Shown: positions 30,333-31,363 of the stretch, in pieces
Numbering within the stretch: the stretch's first letter is position 1
Layout: each line of letters starts with the position of its first letter
NCBI GenBank assembly: GCA_964415045.1
Contig: CAYPZL010000051.1
Coordinates: 1-31,363 of the forward strand
From: CAYPZL01 sp964415045
Lineage (GTDB): Bacteria; Planctomycetota; Phycisphaerae; Sedimentisphaerales; Anaerobacaceae
Reading direction: 5' to 3'
DNA: 31,363 nucleotides
Program-made: the position numbers and the translations under genes
The notes under the pieces: model-generated
Told to the model about the DNA's origin: nothing
Database searches by the model: none
The model's input: only the letters and a program-made list of their open reading frames with translations

Positions 30333-31307
30333 ATGCCCGCCACAAAAGTTGCCCTCATTCGATGCGATGATTACGACGACGCCCGGGTAGCCGGGGCGAT
30401 CGAGCGACAGTTCGCCCTTCTGGGCGGCCTGGAGCGCTTCGTCAAGCGAGACGACCGCGTCCTGCTCAAACCCAATTTCATCGCGCCCCGCTCGCATCAT
30501 CGCAGCGCCGCCCAGACGCACCCTGCCGTTATCCTGGCAGCGGCCCGGCTCTTGAAAGAGTTCGGCGCGCGGCCCTTCGTAGCCGATTCGCCGGCCTGGG
30601 CCAACACCGCCACGTGCGCCCGCGTCCTGGAGCTGACCGAGCCACTGCGAAAGCTCGGCGTCCCGATCAGGGAGCTGGACGCGCCGCGGAAATGTCACCT
30701 GGGCCCGGGCAGGCCCAGAGTGAAGATCAGCTCGGCGGCCCTCGACGCCGACGTCATCATCAACCTGCCCAAGCTCAAGGCGCACCAGCAGTTGGTCGCG
30801 ACCATCGCCGTCAAGAACATGTTCGGCTGCGTCAGCGGCAAGCGCAAGGCCATCTGGCATTTCAAGAAGGGTGACAGCGCCGCCGAGTTCTGCGAATTGC
30901 TGATCGGTATCTATCAACACCTCGCTCCGGCCCTGACGATTGTCGACGGCATAATCGCCATGGAGGGACAGGGCCCGATCCGGGGCCAGAGCAAGCCGCT
31001 GGGCTGGCTCGTCGCCGGTACGGACCCGATCGCCTGCGAGCTGACCTGCTGCCGCCTGATCGACGTCGAGCCCGAGCAGATCCCCATCATCCGCACCGCC
31101 CGCCAGACGGGCTTCGGCTGCGCCAACGGCGACGAGATCGAAATCCTCGGCGACCCCCTGCCGGCGATGCCCTGCACGGACTTCCAGATGCCGCGCATGG
31201 CGCCCATCAAATTCTCCTTCACCCACGTCTGCCGCAGCATAGCCCGCCAACTCCTGCTCCTGGCCCGGCCCTCCAGAACCACCAAGTCGCAACCGTCGGA
31301 GTATTAG
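30333..31307 (+). CDS. DUF362 domain-containing protein
   Basis: 324 residues with DUF362 blocks: DRVLLKPNFIAPRS, FGARPFVADSPAWANT, VIINLPKLKAHQQLVATIAVKNMFG with SGKRKAIWHF, and LTIVDGIIAMEGQGPIRGQ followed by GWLVAGTDPIACELTC. The family is widespread in anaerobes and often carries a C-terminal 4Fe-4S ferredoxin segment; I see no CxxCxxC cluster here, so this one is the cluster-free form. No signal peptide. Biochemical role is not established. It follows the lipoprotein gene by 6 bases and is probably translated from the same mRNA. The C-terminal about 40 residues are basic and low in similarity. Confidence 0.88.
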   Translation: MPATKVALIRCDDYDDARVAGAIERQFALLGGLERFVKRDDRVLLKPNFIAPRSHHRSAAQTHPAVILAAARLLKEFGARPFVADSPAWANTATCARVLELTEPLRKLGVPIRELDAPRKCHLGPGRPRVKISSAALDADVIINLPKLKAHQQLVATIAVKNMFGCVSGKRKAIWHFKKGDSAAEFCELLIGIYQHLAPALTIVDGIIAMEGQGPIRGQSKPLGWLVAGTDPIACELTCCRLIDVEPEQIPIIRTARQTGFGCANGDEIEILGDPLPAMPCTDFQMPRMAPIKFSFTHVCRSIARQLLLLARPSRTTKSQPSEY

Positions 31308-31363
31308 CAGTAGAGTTTTGCAAAATGGAGATTAGGCTTATATTCTTCAAGGAAATCGTTGGT
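31308..31363. other. AT-rich window end
   Basis: The last 56 bases drop sharply in GC compared with the preceding gene. No gene start is visible; TTTTGCAAAA forms a small palindrome at about 31317-31326. Confidence 0.4.

Noticed and set aside
1..31363. tRNA, rRNA or transposase genes
   Set aside because: I looked for conserved T-loop, rRNA and transposase-like protein signatures by eye and found none; short RNAs could still be missed.

Overview
The window is high-GC DNA carrying the gene repertoire of a free-living heterotroph of the Planctomycetota, probably near Phycisphaerae/Sedimentisphaerales. The signs are many Tat- or Sec-exported glycan enzymes and a sulfatase, a DUF2961/GH172 protein, a CotH/lamin-tail exoprotein, a PQQ-type propeller protein, and a PEP-CTERM sorting tail of the 'GAILLGSxG...GWLRRR' type. 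The taxonomic call is an inference; Verrucomicrobiota or a related phylum is not excluded. I saw no rRNA, tRNA, CRISPR array, integrase or transposase gene.

Layout. 1-1366 (minus): an exported aldo/keto reductase followed by the start of a GH95-like alpha-fucosidase cut by the window edge. 1589-1966 (plus): a broken PEP-CTERM gene that still has its terminator. 2000-6608 (minus): a compact SOS unit, lexA - DUF72 - dnaE2, with a palindromic candidate LexA operator inside the lexA promoter and a mobile-type palindromic repeat between lexA and DUF72. 6910-10368 (plus): a very large secreted CotH-domain protein. 10405-13040 (minus): PQQ-like propeller, GH43-like enzyme, and an orphan C-terminal piece of another glycosidase. 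13434-21257 (plus): a four-gene run GH130 - GH36-like - M60 peptidase - GH172/sialidase fusion. 21295-22860 (minus): a Tat-exported fucose-isomerase-like protein. 23381-24322 (plus): a secreted tail-collar protein with seven evenly spaced HxH motifs and a terminator. 24523-24801 (plus): the orphan C-terminus of an arylsulfatase. 25021-26409 (minus): an intact sulfatase. 27168-31307: hypothetical proteins, a degenerate receiver domain, a lipoprotein and a DUF362 protein.

How the genes fit together. The exported fucosidase-, mannosidase-, galactosidase-, sialidase- and sulfatase-type enzymes together with a gluzincin M60 (mucin-peptidase family) point to breakdown of a complex, possibly sulfated glycan or glycoprotein; the exact substrate cannot be read from sequence. 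The lexA cassette is a separate stress-mutagenesis module that, within this window, has DUF72 where imuA/imuB usually sit.

Three gene remnants (PEP-CTERM gene, glycosidase tail after GH43, sulfatase tail) show a deletion-prone accessory region. Two genes (27168 and 29463) have a -10 box 6-7 bases from the ATG and no Shine-Dalgarno sequence, suggesting leaderless transcripts.
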